The translations under genes and the position numbers were made by a program. 64,000 bases of DNA from CBDFMG01 sp965221205 [NCBI: bacterium]. GTDB lineage: Bacteria > SM23-31. The number at the start of each line of letters is the position of its first letter. The first letter of the stretch is position 1. A model generated the notes under the pieces. The model saw only the letters and a list, made by a program, of their open reading frames with translations, did no database searches and was not told the origin of the DNA. Of the stretch, positions 55,518-64,000 are shown piece after piece. Where the stretch lies: positions 3,472,001 to 3,536,000 of the forward strand of contig OZ244870.1 of the NCBI GenBank assembly GCA_965221205.1. The letters are read 5' to 3'.

Positions 55518-56416
55518 ATGTGTCTTATAACGAGGGATGATGCCGATGGATTGGCATATGCTGTTTTCTTAACGATAACAGAAAAATTGATTCTATCATA
55601 TTTGTACATCCCAAGGATATGCAAGATGGTAAAATAGAAGTTTTGGAGAATGATATAATATGCAATTTGCCTTATCATTCTGATTGTTATATGTGGTTTG
55701 ACCACCATATATCAGAAGAAACCCGGGAAGAAAAGGTTAAGATTGGAAAATTTAAAAGAAAATTCTGGTTTGCTCCCAGTACCGCGCGATTAGTCTATGA
55801 ATACTATAATAATATTAAATTAAAGAAATTCGAAGGTTTTTTATTTGCTGTAGATAAAATTGAGAGCGCACAAATTGGATAAAAGTTATGTGACAGACCC
55901 CAAAGGATGGATATTGTTGATGATGAGCCTCTATCCCAGGACGTCACTCGGTGATTTTGAATATTATTTTTTCGAATTGGTCGATTGGATCAAAAAGTAT
56001 TCTTTCGAAGAGACTATGAAACAGCAGGAGGTGCAACTTCGGTGTGATTTTGTTTTGTCGGAATTAAATAAAATTTAAAACAGCTCTCCTGAAATATACG
56101 ACTTTGGAAGACAATGTGATCGTCATAGATTTTCGTGATCTGGAGTTGATCCCAATGGGTAACAGGTTTTATGAATATATATATTTTTCCCGGAAGGGAA
56201 TATCTCGATCATATTATTTTGGGGGAAAGAAAAGCATAATATAATATGTGCCGGAGGACATTCTGTTTTTAAAAGAGATTCCAAAACAAATATTGGGTTA
56301 CTCCTTAAAAAACATGGTGGAGGCGGTCTTTGCGGCGCGGGTACATGCCAACTCGATCCAGAAACGGCGGATCAACAAAAAGCTGAAATAATAGAACCCG
56401 TGAAAAAAGATGGTTA
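55518..56416 (+). pseudogene. DHH/DHHA1 phosphoesterase gene, frameshifted
   Basis: The plus strand starts MCLITRDDADGLAYAV (DHH family motif with Asp-Asp-Ala-Asp), breaks near 55600, continues with HPKDMQDGKIEVLENDII and MWFDHHISEE (the DHH box), then breaks again near 55880 and 56078. The end IGLLLKKHGGGGLCGAGTCQ is the GGGH-like DHHA1 motif, with Leu in place of His. Proteins of this type are exopolyphosphatase or oligonucleotide phosphodiesterase relatives. At least three frame changes make it a pseudogene unless most are sequence errors. All motifs are present in order, which favours recent inactivation. Confidence 0.75.
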
Positions 56417-56440
56417 ATGCTGTACGATTTGCGAACATTT
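56416..56440 (-). repeat. Core repeat
   Basis: ATGCTGTACGATTTGCGAAC, short copy that lies 24 bases beyond the stop of the lipoprotein gene at 56464. Confidence 0.75.
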
Positions 56441-56463
56441 AGATTGAATTTCATTCATGCATT

Positions 56464-57285
56464 TTAAGGATATGGCTGAATCTCGAATATCTGAGCACTG
56501 TAATTTCCGTCAGGCAGGACAATAGGTAACTTATACTGCGGATCAGTGAGCAGTGCATATAGAAAAGGGTCGCCGGTTTGTACTAGTTCTCTCGTTCTCA
56601 AATCCCATTGATCTTTTCCCCGCTCGAACGTTCCGGGATAATCTTGCCCTCCAAGTATCGATGTTAAGCCCCAATGAATGTACTCAGAAATCTGACATTC
56701 ATAATGACATGTTTCATCATAATAGGTATGCCATGCACCGTCAGGATATTTCTCCGGAACTTCTTCAAAATATCCCCCCCTCGCTGCTTCCGATGCCCTT
56801 GCAATCTCTGTCCCGGGTACTCTGCCAAAAACTGAAGGATATGCACCTCCCCAACCGTAGTCAGTTATCAAGTGTAGAACCTCTTCCAGTGCCTCGTCAT
56901 AGAGTCCGTTAACTCCATTTGGACGAATATTGTCGGTCCAAACATTTTGCCAGTTGCGAGATGGGAAAAATTTCCTGTCAATTGCTCGTAAATCCTCCTG
57001 GTTCTTTGCTACAACCTGAGTAGCATTCGCCTTAATCATCGCATCGACGATTTTTTGGTTGTCCGGGACACTATCCTCGTCATTATCCAGATACTCTGCA
57101 AGTACGTTGGCAGCATGAAGCATTTTATCATCAGGTGAAGCCGCAGTTGCAATAACGTGAATACCAAATACGTCTATATATTTTGGAAAGGAACCGGTTG
57201 ATGGACTGGTTACCCGGCTATCAGAACTGCAAACAACAAGTGAAAAGACTAATGAGATGAACCATACAGATACGATGAATTTCAT
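56464..57285 (-). CDS. Lipoprotein of unknown family (paralogue of 24606-25512)
   Basis: The 273 residues have a lipobox (FSLVVCSS, Cys19). The mature part opens PKYIDVFGIHVIATAA and has EEVLHLITDYGWGG, an AWHTYYDETCHYECQISEY segment and IHWGLTSILGG. Paired His and Glu residues in these helices could form a metal site, but I know no family. The broken gene at 24606-25512 aligns in the same segments, so two paralogues exist here. It is 24 bases downstream of the SSS symporter on the same strand, and they may be co-transcribed. It would be a periplasmic or surface lipoprotein. Intact. Confidence 0.65.
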   Translation of the reverse strand: MKFIVSVWFISLVFSLVVCSSDSRVTSPSTGSFPKYIDVFGIHVIATAASPDDKMLHAANVLAEYLDNDEDSVPDNQKIVDAMIKANATQVVAKNQEDLRAIDRKFFPSRNWQNVWTDNIRPNGVNGLYDEALEEVLHLITDYGWGGAYPSVFGRVPGTEIARASEAARGGYFEEVPEKYPDGAWHTYYDETCHYECQISEYIHWGLTSILGGQDYPGTFERGKDQWDLRTRELVQTGDPFLYALLTDPQYKLPIVLPDGNYSAQIFEIQPYP

Positions 57286-57309
57286 TATTACATCTCAGTT
57301 AATGTTATG

Positions 57310-58941
57310 CTACGATTGGACTAACGGCGAAAAATACATTATTATCATTATAAGTATTGCGATAATAACTGCCGTATTTATAACCTCGCTTTTACCCCAG
57401 CTTGCACGGGACGCTTCCTTGTCAGCAACAACAGTTGTTGCGTACGTTAGTCCTTTAATTTTATCATAATTTGGTTTAGCTGTTAACAGGCTGACAACTA
57501 TCAAAAGAACAACGCATATCAGAAAGAGAAATATAGCAAAATGTAGGAAATTGATGGTCGCGAACGTATACAGAATGCCGCTGAGCGTATCCTTATTCAA
57601 TTCTGCAAACAGTCGGCACATACCGATCAAAAAGCCACCGATAAGCGCTGTTAGTGCACCATGTGAATTTATCCGTTTAAAAAACAACCCGAACAAAAAA
57701 ACTGCCGCAATTGGCGGAGCAATATAAGCCTGAACACTCTGCAGGTAATGATACAACTGTCCAGAAATGGTCTGCATTAATGGTATCCATGCGATTCCTG
57801 CCACAACAACGACTGAGGTTGCTATCCTCCCGACGTGAACAAGGGATTTTTCCGATGAATCAGGCTTAATTTTCTTGTAGATATCCATGGTGAAAAGTGT
57901 AGAGCAAGAATTGAATACCGCGGCAAGTGAACTCATGAGTGCTGCTAACAGACCTCCGGCGACAAGACCCCGTACGCCTGCAGGGAGCAGTGTTTTAACC
58001 AAGGTGGGAAAAGCCTGGTCGGCATCGGAAAGATCGAGCTGCCCTGTTTGTGAAAGAGCGTATGCTATAATACCAGGAATTATAAATATGAAAAACGGCA
58101 GGAGCTTTAAATAAGCAGCGAAAATGGTACCCTGTCTGGCAGCGGTCTCATTTTTCGCCGACAGAGTCCTCTGGACTATGTATTGATCAGTACACCAGTA
58201 CCACAATCCAATTATCGGAGGAGCGAAAACCATACCGGTCCAAGGAAAATCAGGATGATCTGCCGGCAAGAACAGATTCAAGCGCTCCGGGCCAACAATT
58301 GAGACCAAATTATTCCATCCACCGATCCGATCTAAACCGATTAAGGTAATAATTAAAGAACCGGCGATCAATATAACAGTCTGTAGTGTTTCGGTATAAA
58401 GGACGGCTCGAAGTCCTCCCAGAATTGTATAAAGACCTGTAAGCAGAACGATTATCAGTGCTCCAGTCCAGAATTCGATACCCATGAGTGCCTGAAATAC
58501 GACGGCTCCCGCATATACAGTGACCGAAATCTTTGTCAGGACATACCCGATCAACATGATCACTGACAGAAGCCAACGTGCTTTGGGGGAATACCGCATT
58601 TCCAAAAATTCCGGCATTGTGAAAACTTTGCTTCTCATATAGAACGGGACAAAAACCCATCCCAAAAGCAGAACAAGCCATGAATGAAGCTCATAGTTTC
58701 CCATCACAACACCTGTTTGTGCGGCTGTACCCGCAAGACCGACGATATGTTCCGAACCTATGTTCGATGCGAAAATTGACGCACCGATTACAAACCATCC
58801 GATATGCCGGCCTGCAAGGAAATAATCCTCAGATGTTTCCTGCTTTTGTCTTATAACCCACCAAGCTATCCCAAAGAGTACGGCAAAATATATTCCGATT
58901 ACGAACCAATCGATAATTTGGAACGAAACACTTTCTTGCAT
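57310..58941 (-). CDS. Sodium:solute symporter (SSS family)
   Basis: A 543-residue integral membrane protein with the multi-helix SSS pattern. Landmarks are DYFLAGRHIGWFVIGASIFA and SNIGSEHIVGLAGTAAQTG near the N-terminus, FTMPEFLEMRYSPKARWL and later LMSSLAAVFNSCSTLFTMDI. This opening and the GSEHIVGLAG stretch are typical of the sugar-type (SGLT-like) branch, so uptake of a sugar or related solute with Na+ is likely. The exact substrate is not deducible. It could import the product of the fucosidase-like enzyme, which is speculation from distance of 38 kb. Intact. Confidence 0.9.
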   Translation of the reverse strand: MQESVSFQIIDWFVIGIYFAVLFGIAWWVIRQKQETSEDYFLAGRHIGWFVIGASIFASNIGSEHIVGLAGTAAQTGVVMGNYELHSWLVLLLGWVFVPFYMRSKVFTMPEFLEMRYSPKARWLLSVIMLIGYVLTKISVTVYAGAVVFQALMGIEFWTGALIIVLLTGLYTILGGLRAVLYTETLQTVILIAGSLIITLIGLDRIGGWNNLVSIVGPERLNLFLPADHPDFPWTGMVFAPPIIGLWYWCTDQYIVQRTLSAKNETAARQGTIFAAYLKLLPFFIFIIPGIIAYALSQTGQLDLSDADQAFPTLVKTLLPAGVRGLVAGGLLAALMSSLAAVFNSCSTLFTMDIYKKIKPDSSEKSLVHVGRIATSVVVVAGIAWIPLMQTISGQLYHYLQSVQAYIAPPIAAVFLFGLFFKRINSHGALTALIGGFLIGMCRLFAELNKDTLSGILYTFATINFLHFAIFLFLICVVLLIVVSLLTAKPNYDKIKGLTYATTVVADKEASRASWGKSEVINTAVIIAILIMIIMYFSPLVQS

Positions 58942-59646
58942 AAGGATATACCTCCGATTAAGGATGAAATATTAGGATATATTTATTAAACTATAGTGCG
59001 TTATCAGAACAATTTCAAAAATGATTGTTAGATTTTACGGTATGTATTTCAATTTTGCAAGTATTATCTGCTCCCCAATCATGTATTTCACCTACACCAA
59101 CTATTAAACATTCCCAAGCAATCTGTTTGGGTTTTTTCAAGGCTAAAATATAAGGCTGTTTAGGGTATGAATTTGTCAGACTATTGCATTTTCCATCTTG
59201 AAAATTGACGTTTTCTTGAATTGGTGTCTATTTTGTAATAAAAATATTTGTGAAATATACATAGACGTTTGCCTCAAGAGTATGTTATCCACACTCCCAT
59301 TTTCACCTGTGTTTTTCCCGGGGATTACGTGTATTTAATGAGAAGTGTATTAAAAAGACATATTAATGGAATGGTGTTAAGTGATTGAATAATAACCGGT
59401 TAGAGGTAAATGAAGAATAGGGTTGAGCTTGGATTGTGGTTTATCGGATTTAAATCTGTTGTGCTGACCTCCTAAAGCCTAAAGTAAGATGCTTTTCTTT
59501 TCTCTATTATTTGTTATTTAAATCAGAGAATTATTTGAACCAACGTTCCTATCAGTATAATTCCTAAAACAATGTGCCAAAAATCTTACCAAAGATATCT
59601 AATAAAGCGCTGTACACTATCAGACCATGTTGGAATAATTAAGTTA
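58942..59646. other. Gene-free gap with degenerate repeat and weak hairpin
   Basis: At 59050-59085 TTTTGCAAGTATTATCTGC, CTCCCCAATC is a decayed repeat end. At 59113-59131 CCCAA and TTGGG form a short hairpin followed by T6, a weak plus-strand terminator candidate. No gene is seen in either strand. Confidence 0.45.
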
Positions 59647-60671
59647 TCAAGCAATGATTTCTTCCTCACATCCACGACCCGAGATGACAATCTCACCGTC
59701 CTCTTCGAGTGTCCGCACAATATCCACTATTTTCATTTGCGATTCTTCTACATCCTTCAGCCTGACAGGACCCATAAATTCCAACTCCTCTTTTATTAAT
59801 TGTGAGGCACATTCAGACATGTTTCTGAGTATGGCTTCCTTTAGATTATCGTTTGCTGCTTTGAGCGACATACTGAGATCTTTGGTATCGACCTCTCTCA
59901 TGAGTCTCTGAATTGACCGGTCATCGAGCAGGCTCAGGTCGTCAAAGGTGAACATCAGGTTCTTGATCTCGGTAGCAAGCTCCGGATTTCTCTTTTCGAG
60001 ATCGGCAAGAATAGTCTTTTCAGCAGATCTGCTCACCATATTTAAGACTTCTACAACAGCTTTTGCACCACCAGCCGCACCGAGGTCCTGTCCAAAAACA
60101 GTTTCAACTTGAGTTTCAAGAACGCTTTCAATGTCATTGAGCAATTCGGGAGGAATCTTTCCCATTGAAGCCATTCGGTAAGCGACATCTGCCTGAAGTT
60201 CAAGAGGCAGACGGCTATAATGGGTGTAACCTGTTTGGCTTCAAGATTTGCTAATATCAACGCAATTGTCTGGGGATGCTCGTGTTGAATAATATTCATT
60301 AACTGATTCTTGTCAACATCTTTCAAAAGCGAAAAACCATTTACATGAATCGCCGCTTCAACTTTTGAGATTACTTCATGTGCTTTGCGCGGCCCAACTG
60401 CTTTTTCAAGAACACCTTTTGCATAATCCATTCCGCCCTGTGTGATGTACTCCTGCGCCATTATCATTTGATAAAATTCTTCGATCACAGCTTCCATAAT
60501 CGTAGACGGGATATCTTTCATAGCTGTAATTTCAACCGCCAACCTCTCAACATCTTTGTCTTTAAGATTTTTAAATATTTGAGAGGCCGCTTCTATCCTG
60601 ATCGCTATAATAAGGATCGCGGCTTTTTGACGGCCGTTTATATTTTCTATAGTTAAAGTTTGTTCTTCCAA
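59647..60671 (-). pseudogene. fliG: Flagellar motor switch protein FliG, frameshifted
   Basis: The first frame (60051-60671) encodes the N-terminal and middle domains (KAAILIIAI, GGMDYAKGVLEKAVGPRKAHEV, HEHPQTIALILANL). The continuation in the next frame (59647 to about 60225) starts HYSRLPLELQADVAYRMASM and contains the C-terminal domain (FTFDDLSLLDDRSIQRLMRE, RNMSECASQLIKEE). FliG is the rotor protein that meets the MotA stator. One missing C in a short C-run at about 60222-60225 breaks the frame. Every domain is otherwise complete. It is isolated from other flagellar genes here. Frameshift by decay or sequencing error are both possible. Confidence 0.88.
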
Positions 60672-61134
60672 ATCTTATTTGCCTAGTATGCAGATACTAA
60701 ACTCAGAATATCACTTGATAATCGACAGAATTATTGGTTTATTTATTTTTACCTTGCGAACGACTCACGGAATTTACAACCATAATACAGATGCATTCTG
60801 TCCGGCTGTCCGGATAAAACCGTATATAGTGTTCTCGTACAACCATTAGACAAATATTATGCTAAAGTCAATAATAGTAATCTATAAAAGCCATCTTCCT
60901 TTTGCAAATGACAGGATTATATATTAGTATTCTATCATAATTCTAAAAACTCCATGTCAAATTCTTTCAGCGAATTGATATAGAGAATATCAGGTAATCC
61001 TGATATATTAATTGGTGTCCTATGATGAGCATTTTGCGACGGCTTGGGGAGAAATAAGCGTGTAAATCATTTTATATGCTTTTAGATAATTCTATTTGAA
61101 GTAATTCTTTTAAAACAAATATACGAGGAAAATC
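60672..61134. other. Divergent region between fliG and the hydroxylase operon
   Basis: No gene is visible. ATACGAGGAAAATC lies just before 61135 and gives a good ribosome site for the 2Fe-2S gene. Confidence 0.5.
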
Positions 61135-61668
61135 ATGAACCCAGACAAATCAGTTTCTATCGATGCCGTACTTGCGGAGCAGAGTTCTAAACGAGCGAAT
61201 GCCATTGAACTCACTGTAAACGGCAGAAATGTGCAGGTGGAAGAAGGACGTCACCGTGTATTATTACAGGTATTACGGGAGGAATTAAAGTTGATAGGGA
61301 CGAAATTTGGCTGCGGTGAAGGTCAATGCGGCGCATGCACAGTCTTGATAGACAGGAAAGCCGTTCGGTCGTGCATCACACCGATTGTAAGGGCACGCGG
61401 CAAAAAAGTGACTACGATCGAAGGACTTGCAAAAAATGGTACACTCAGCCGTGTACAACAGGCGTTTATTGACGAAAATGCTATGCAGTGCGGCTATTGT
61501 GTACCAGGAATGATCATGTCTGCCACCGCTTTACTCGATAAATATCAAAATCCGAGTGCAGAACAGTTACGCGAAGAAATGAACGGAAATATCTGCCGTT
61601 GCTGTAACTTCCTTAAAATCGAGGCGGCGATCCACAGGGCTGCCGATCTTGGAAGGGATGGATGGTGA
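61135..61668 (+). CDS. 2Fe-2S subunit of a molybdenum hydroxylase
   Basis: The 177 residues hold two [2Fe-2S] sites. The plant-ferredoxin-type cluster is bound by Cys60, Cys65, Cys68 and Cys80 (FGCGEGQCGACTVLID). The C-terminal helical cluster is bound by Cys119, Cys122, Cys154 and Cys156 (QCGYCVPGM, NICRCCNF). It passes electrons from the molybdenum centre of the next protein to an acceptor. The extra Cys in RCC is slightly unusual, where many relatives have RCG. The stop overlaps the ATG of the large subunit by several bases, so translation is coupled. The two-subunit type without FAD subunit resembles isoquinoline 1-oxidoreductase or periplasmic aldehyde oxidase-type enzymes. Confidence 0.92.
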   Translation: MNPDKSVSIDAVLAEQSSKRANAIELTVNGRNVQVEEGRHRVLLQVLREELKLIGTKFGCGEGQCGACTVLIDRKAVRSCITPIVRARGKKVTTIEGLAKNGTLSRVQQAFIDENAMQCGYCVPGMIMSATALLDKYQNPSAEQLREEMNGNICRCCNFLKIEAAIHRAADLGRDGW

Positions 61669-63848
61669 TCATGAAACGGATAGAAGAATTTAACGAAGAC
61701 CACGTAGTCGAACGATATGAGCGGAATGAGACATCACGGTATCAATTTGATCTATCGCGCAGGGTTTTTGTGCAGATACTCGGCGCAGGACTCGTTGTAT
61801 CTATGTCTGGGGATACAACGTTCGCAGGTGGAAAACCGCAATTTGGTCAGAACCGCAATATAAGGATAAACGAGCGTCTGCACATCGGTAGAGACGGAAT
61901 TGTAACAATTATGACAGGTAAAGTCGAGGTAGGACAAGGATCACGAACGGAAATCACCCAGGCAGCCGCCGAAGAATTAAAAGTTTCCACCGATAAAATC
62001 CGTCTTATAATGGCTGACACCGATCATGTTCCGAATGACGGTGGTACACACGGAAGCCAAACAACACCGAGAACGGTTCCCGTGGTTAGGAGCGCCTGCG
62101 CTGCCGCAGGGAAACTACTTACTGATATAGCGGCAAGAAACTGGAACGTCGACCGAACACAACTGATTTCAGATAATGGTTTTATTTCGAAACCGTCTTC
62201 AAACCGGAAAATCTCGTTCGGGGAACTGGCGAGTCTGGATGAAATAGCGAAGTTGTTTAATGATGCTCCGGGCAGCGACATATCGGTAACACCAGTCAAT
62301 GAGTGGAAAGTCATGGGTATAAATTCGTCAAAAGTCGGCGGGGAAAGTATTGTTAAAGGTACATACCAGCATCCCGCAGATATTCTTCGCGCTGATATGG
62401 TTTATGGAAAAATGCTTAGACCGCCCGCTTATAATGCAACTCTCAGATCCGTCGATTTGGAACCAGCTCGGGCTATGAAAGGTGTTACGGCGGTTCATGA
62501 TGGAAACTTTGTCGGTGTAACAGCTCCAACTTCACGTGTTGCCGAACAGGCTGTAAAAGCAATAGAAAAAATCGCGCAGTGGGATATGGAACCTCACCCA
62601 TCAAGTAAAGAGTTGTTCAGATATTTAAAAAATAAAGCATCGACCAGAGGCAGCAGAAGAGATGGCCAAAACACCGGATCAATTGTAGCGGGACTCAATG
62701 AATCAAGAAAGACGGTCAAGGAATCGTATGAGATTGCCTATATCCAACACGTACCTATGGAGCCGAGGGCAGCTGTTGCCGAATGGAATAATGGTAAGGT
62801 GACCGTCTGGACTGGAACCCAGCATCCGTTCACCGTCAAGAGTGAAATTGCAAAGGCAATGCGTGTTTCGGATGAAAATGTCCGGGTTATTGTCCCTGAT
62901 ACGGGCGGCGGTTTCGGCGGGAAACACACCGGCGAGGTCGCTATCGAGGCAGCACGGCTTGCAAAAGAGGCAGGTAAACCCGTGTCACTGCGATGGTCGA
63001 GAAAAGAAGAATTTATATGGGCGTATTTCAGACCGGCTGGTCTTATTGAAATACGAGCCGGAATGGATGCGAATGGGAAAATTAAGGCATGGGAATTTGT
63101 AAATTACAACTCCGGCACCTCTGCACTTGCCACCCCATATGACATTCCAAATATTACGACACAATTTAGAGCGTGCGATTCACCACTTCGGGAGGGTTCA
63201 TACCGCGGTCTCGCTGCTACTGCAAACGTGTTTGCACGTGAGTCGTTAATGGACGAACTTGCATCGGCTTCCGGTACCGACTCGCTCGAATTCAGACTTC
63301 AACATCTCGACTCCACCACAGGTGGAAGGCTAAAAGACGTTCTTGTACAAGCAGCAGAATATTTTGATTGGGAAAATCGCAGCAAAGTGAAAAGAGAAAA
63401 CAGGGGTATCGGTCTTTCATGCGGTGTCGAAAAAGGTTCTTATACTGCAGCTTGTGTTGAAGTTGAAGTCGATCGCAAAACCGGAACGATCCATATACTT
63501 GACTTCCTTCAAACATTCGAATGCGGGGCAATAATCAATCCGGAAAATCTCAGCGCACAGGTGGAAGGTTGTATCGTTATGGGACTTGGCGCAGCGCTTT
63601 GGGAAGAAATTCAATTCAAAAAAGGAAGGGTTCAGAATCCCACGCTACGTCAGTACCGGGTACCGCGGTTTAAAGACATTCCACCAGTAGAAGTCGTCCT
63701 TATCAACAGACCCGATTTGCCGTCTGCAGGAGCTGGTGAAACACCGATTATAACGGTAGCACCTGCGATCGCAAATGCGGTTTTTGCAGCAACCGGCATC
63801 AGGATACGGTCAATGCCGATAAAGAGTGATGAATTGAAGACGGGTTGA
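61662..63848 (+). CDS. Molybdopterin-binding subunit of a xanthine dehydrogenase-family hydroxylase
   Basis: 728 residues. The N-terminus has a Tat-type motif (LSRRVFVQILGAG, about residue 31), so the complex is likely exported folded. MPT-binding and catalytic segments include GKVEVGQGSRTEITQAAAEE, PDTGGGFGGKHTGEVAIEA and near the C-terminus SAGAGETPI with the catalytic Glu. Family members hydroxylate N-heterocycles or oxidise aldehydes. The IorB-type layout is suggested by Tat signal and lack of FAD partner. It overlaps the 2Fe-2S gene (ATGGTGA). An ATG three codons later (61671) is an alternative start. Length is normal and no damage is visible. Bases 63849-64000 show nothing further. Confidence 0.92.
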   Translation: MVIMKRIEEFNEDHVVERYERNETSRYQFDLSRRVFVQILGAGLVVSMSGDTTFAGGKPQFGQNRNIRINERLHIGRDGIVTIMTGKVEVGQGSRTEITQAAAEELKVSTDKIRLIMADTDHVPNDGGTHGSQTTPRTVPVVRSACAAAGKLLTDIAARNWNVDRTQLISDNGFISKPSSNRKISFGELASLDEIAKLFNDAPGSDISVTPVNEWKVMGINSSKVGGESIVKGTYQHPADILRADMVYGKMLRPPAYNATLRSVDLEPARAMKGVTAVHDGNFVGVTAPTSRVAEQAVKAIEKIAQWDMEPHPSSKELFRYLKNKASTRGSRRDGQNTGSIVAGLNESRKTVKESYEIAYIQHVPMEPRAAVAEWNNGKVTVWTGTQHPFTVKSEIAKAMRVSDENVRVIVPDTGGGFGGKHTGEVAIEAARLAKEAGKPVSLRWSRKEEFIWAYFRPAGLIEIRAGMDANGKIKAWEFVNYNSGTSALATPYDIPNITTQFRACDSPLREGSYRGLAATANVFARESLMDELASASGTDSLEFRLQHLDSTTGGRLKDVLVQAAEYFDWENRSKVKRENRGIGLSCGVEKGSYTAACVEVEVDRKTGTIHILDFLQTFECGAIINPENLSAQVEGCIVMGLGAALWEEIQFKKGRVQNPTLRQYRVPRFKDIPPVEVVLINRPDLPSAGAGETPIITVAPAIANAVFAATGIRIRSMPIKSDELKTG

Positions 63849-64000
63849 TATAGGGGACTATTTATATTTAAAAGGGGATTATAACTAAGTATCTTGAATC
63901 CCGATTATGTAGGGTGTCGACAAATCTTTTTCCGAGATAACCTCCTTGACATATCCAAAGTGCAACTAATAAAACACTCAAAATTCTGGTTGTGTGTGGG

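Noticed and set aside
59113-59137. A strong terminator
   Set aside because: The stem is only five base pairs with a nine-base loop, so it is mentioned only as a weak candidate in the gap.

Overview
The window looks like an accessory, repeat-rich region of a Gram-negative heterotroph. The evidence is a TonB-dependent receptor, many lipoprotein-type and Sec-type signal peptides, a Tat-type molybdenum hydroxylase and FliG. The AT-rich backbone and gene content fit an FCB-type lineage (Bacteroidota, Balneolota, Calditrichota or Marinimicrobia-like), but nothing here fixes the taxon. No complete tRNA, rRNA or CRISPR array is present. Many genes carry one-base frameshifts, several in or beside short homopolymers. 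This means either real decay or long-read assembly error, and the two cannot be separated from the sequence alone.

Layout. Bases 1-11 kb are a restriction-modification island: an orphan PD-(D/E)XK nuclease-like gene, a type III res/mod pair whose mod is split at an A6 slippery run, a DpnII-like type II endonuclease, a DUF1524 HNH fragment, a beta-class DNA methyltransferase and a DUF5677 protein. Bases 11-27 kb hold minus-strand genes for exported proteins: five M24 (creatinase/aminopeptidase P-like) paralogues plus a remnant, a CehA/McbA-type PHP hydrolase, a GH29 fucosidase-like lipoprotein, a DUF885 lipoprotein and a broken lipoprotein gene. Bases 27.5-40.1 kb lie between two same-length, apparently identical, inverted IS3-family copies. 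This interval holds relics (MotA-like, K+ channel pore, two IS1595 transposases), two small overlapping genes, a large GC-rich Hsp90-type ATPase/SF2 helicase gene and a secreted amidohydrolase. Bases 40.2-60.7 kb return to the exported-protein theme: another intact M24 gene, a dead M24 gene, a further M24 gene, a second DUF885 lipoprotein, DoxX, aldo/keto reductase, an SSS symporter and a frameshifted fliG. A GC-rich TonB receptor block (45.15-48.73 kb) bounded by inverted repeats is embedded there. The right end is a two-gene molybdenum hydroxylase operon.

What ties the region together is a dispersed intergenic repeat in roughly twenty copies. Its core resembles the 3' end of a tRNA on the minus strand. 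It sits mostly just downstream of stop codons or between exported-protein genes. A longer upstream block, in some cases with the signal-peptide codons, is shared by genes whose mature proteins are unrelated. My inference is that this locus expands and shuffles exported-protein genes as modular units. Within the M24 family, four paralogues show the same Glu-to-His change at a metal-ligand position, two of them also lack the segment with both metal Asp residues, and others keep the full site. This suggests a divergent subfamily rather than random decay.
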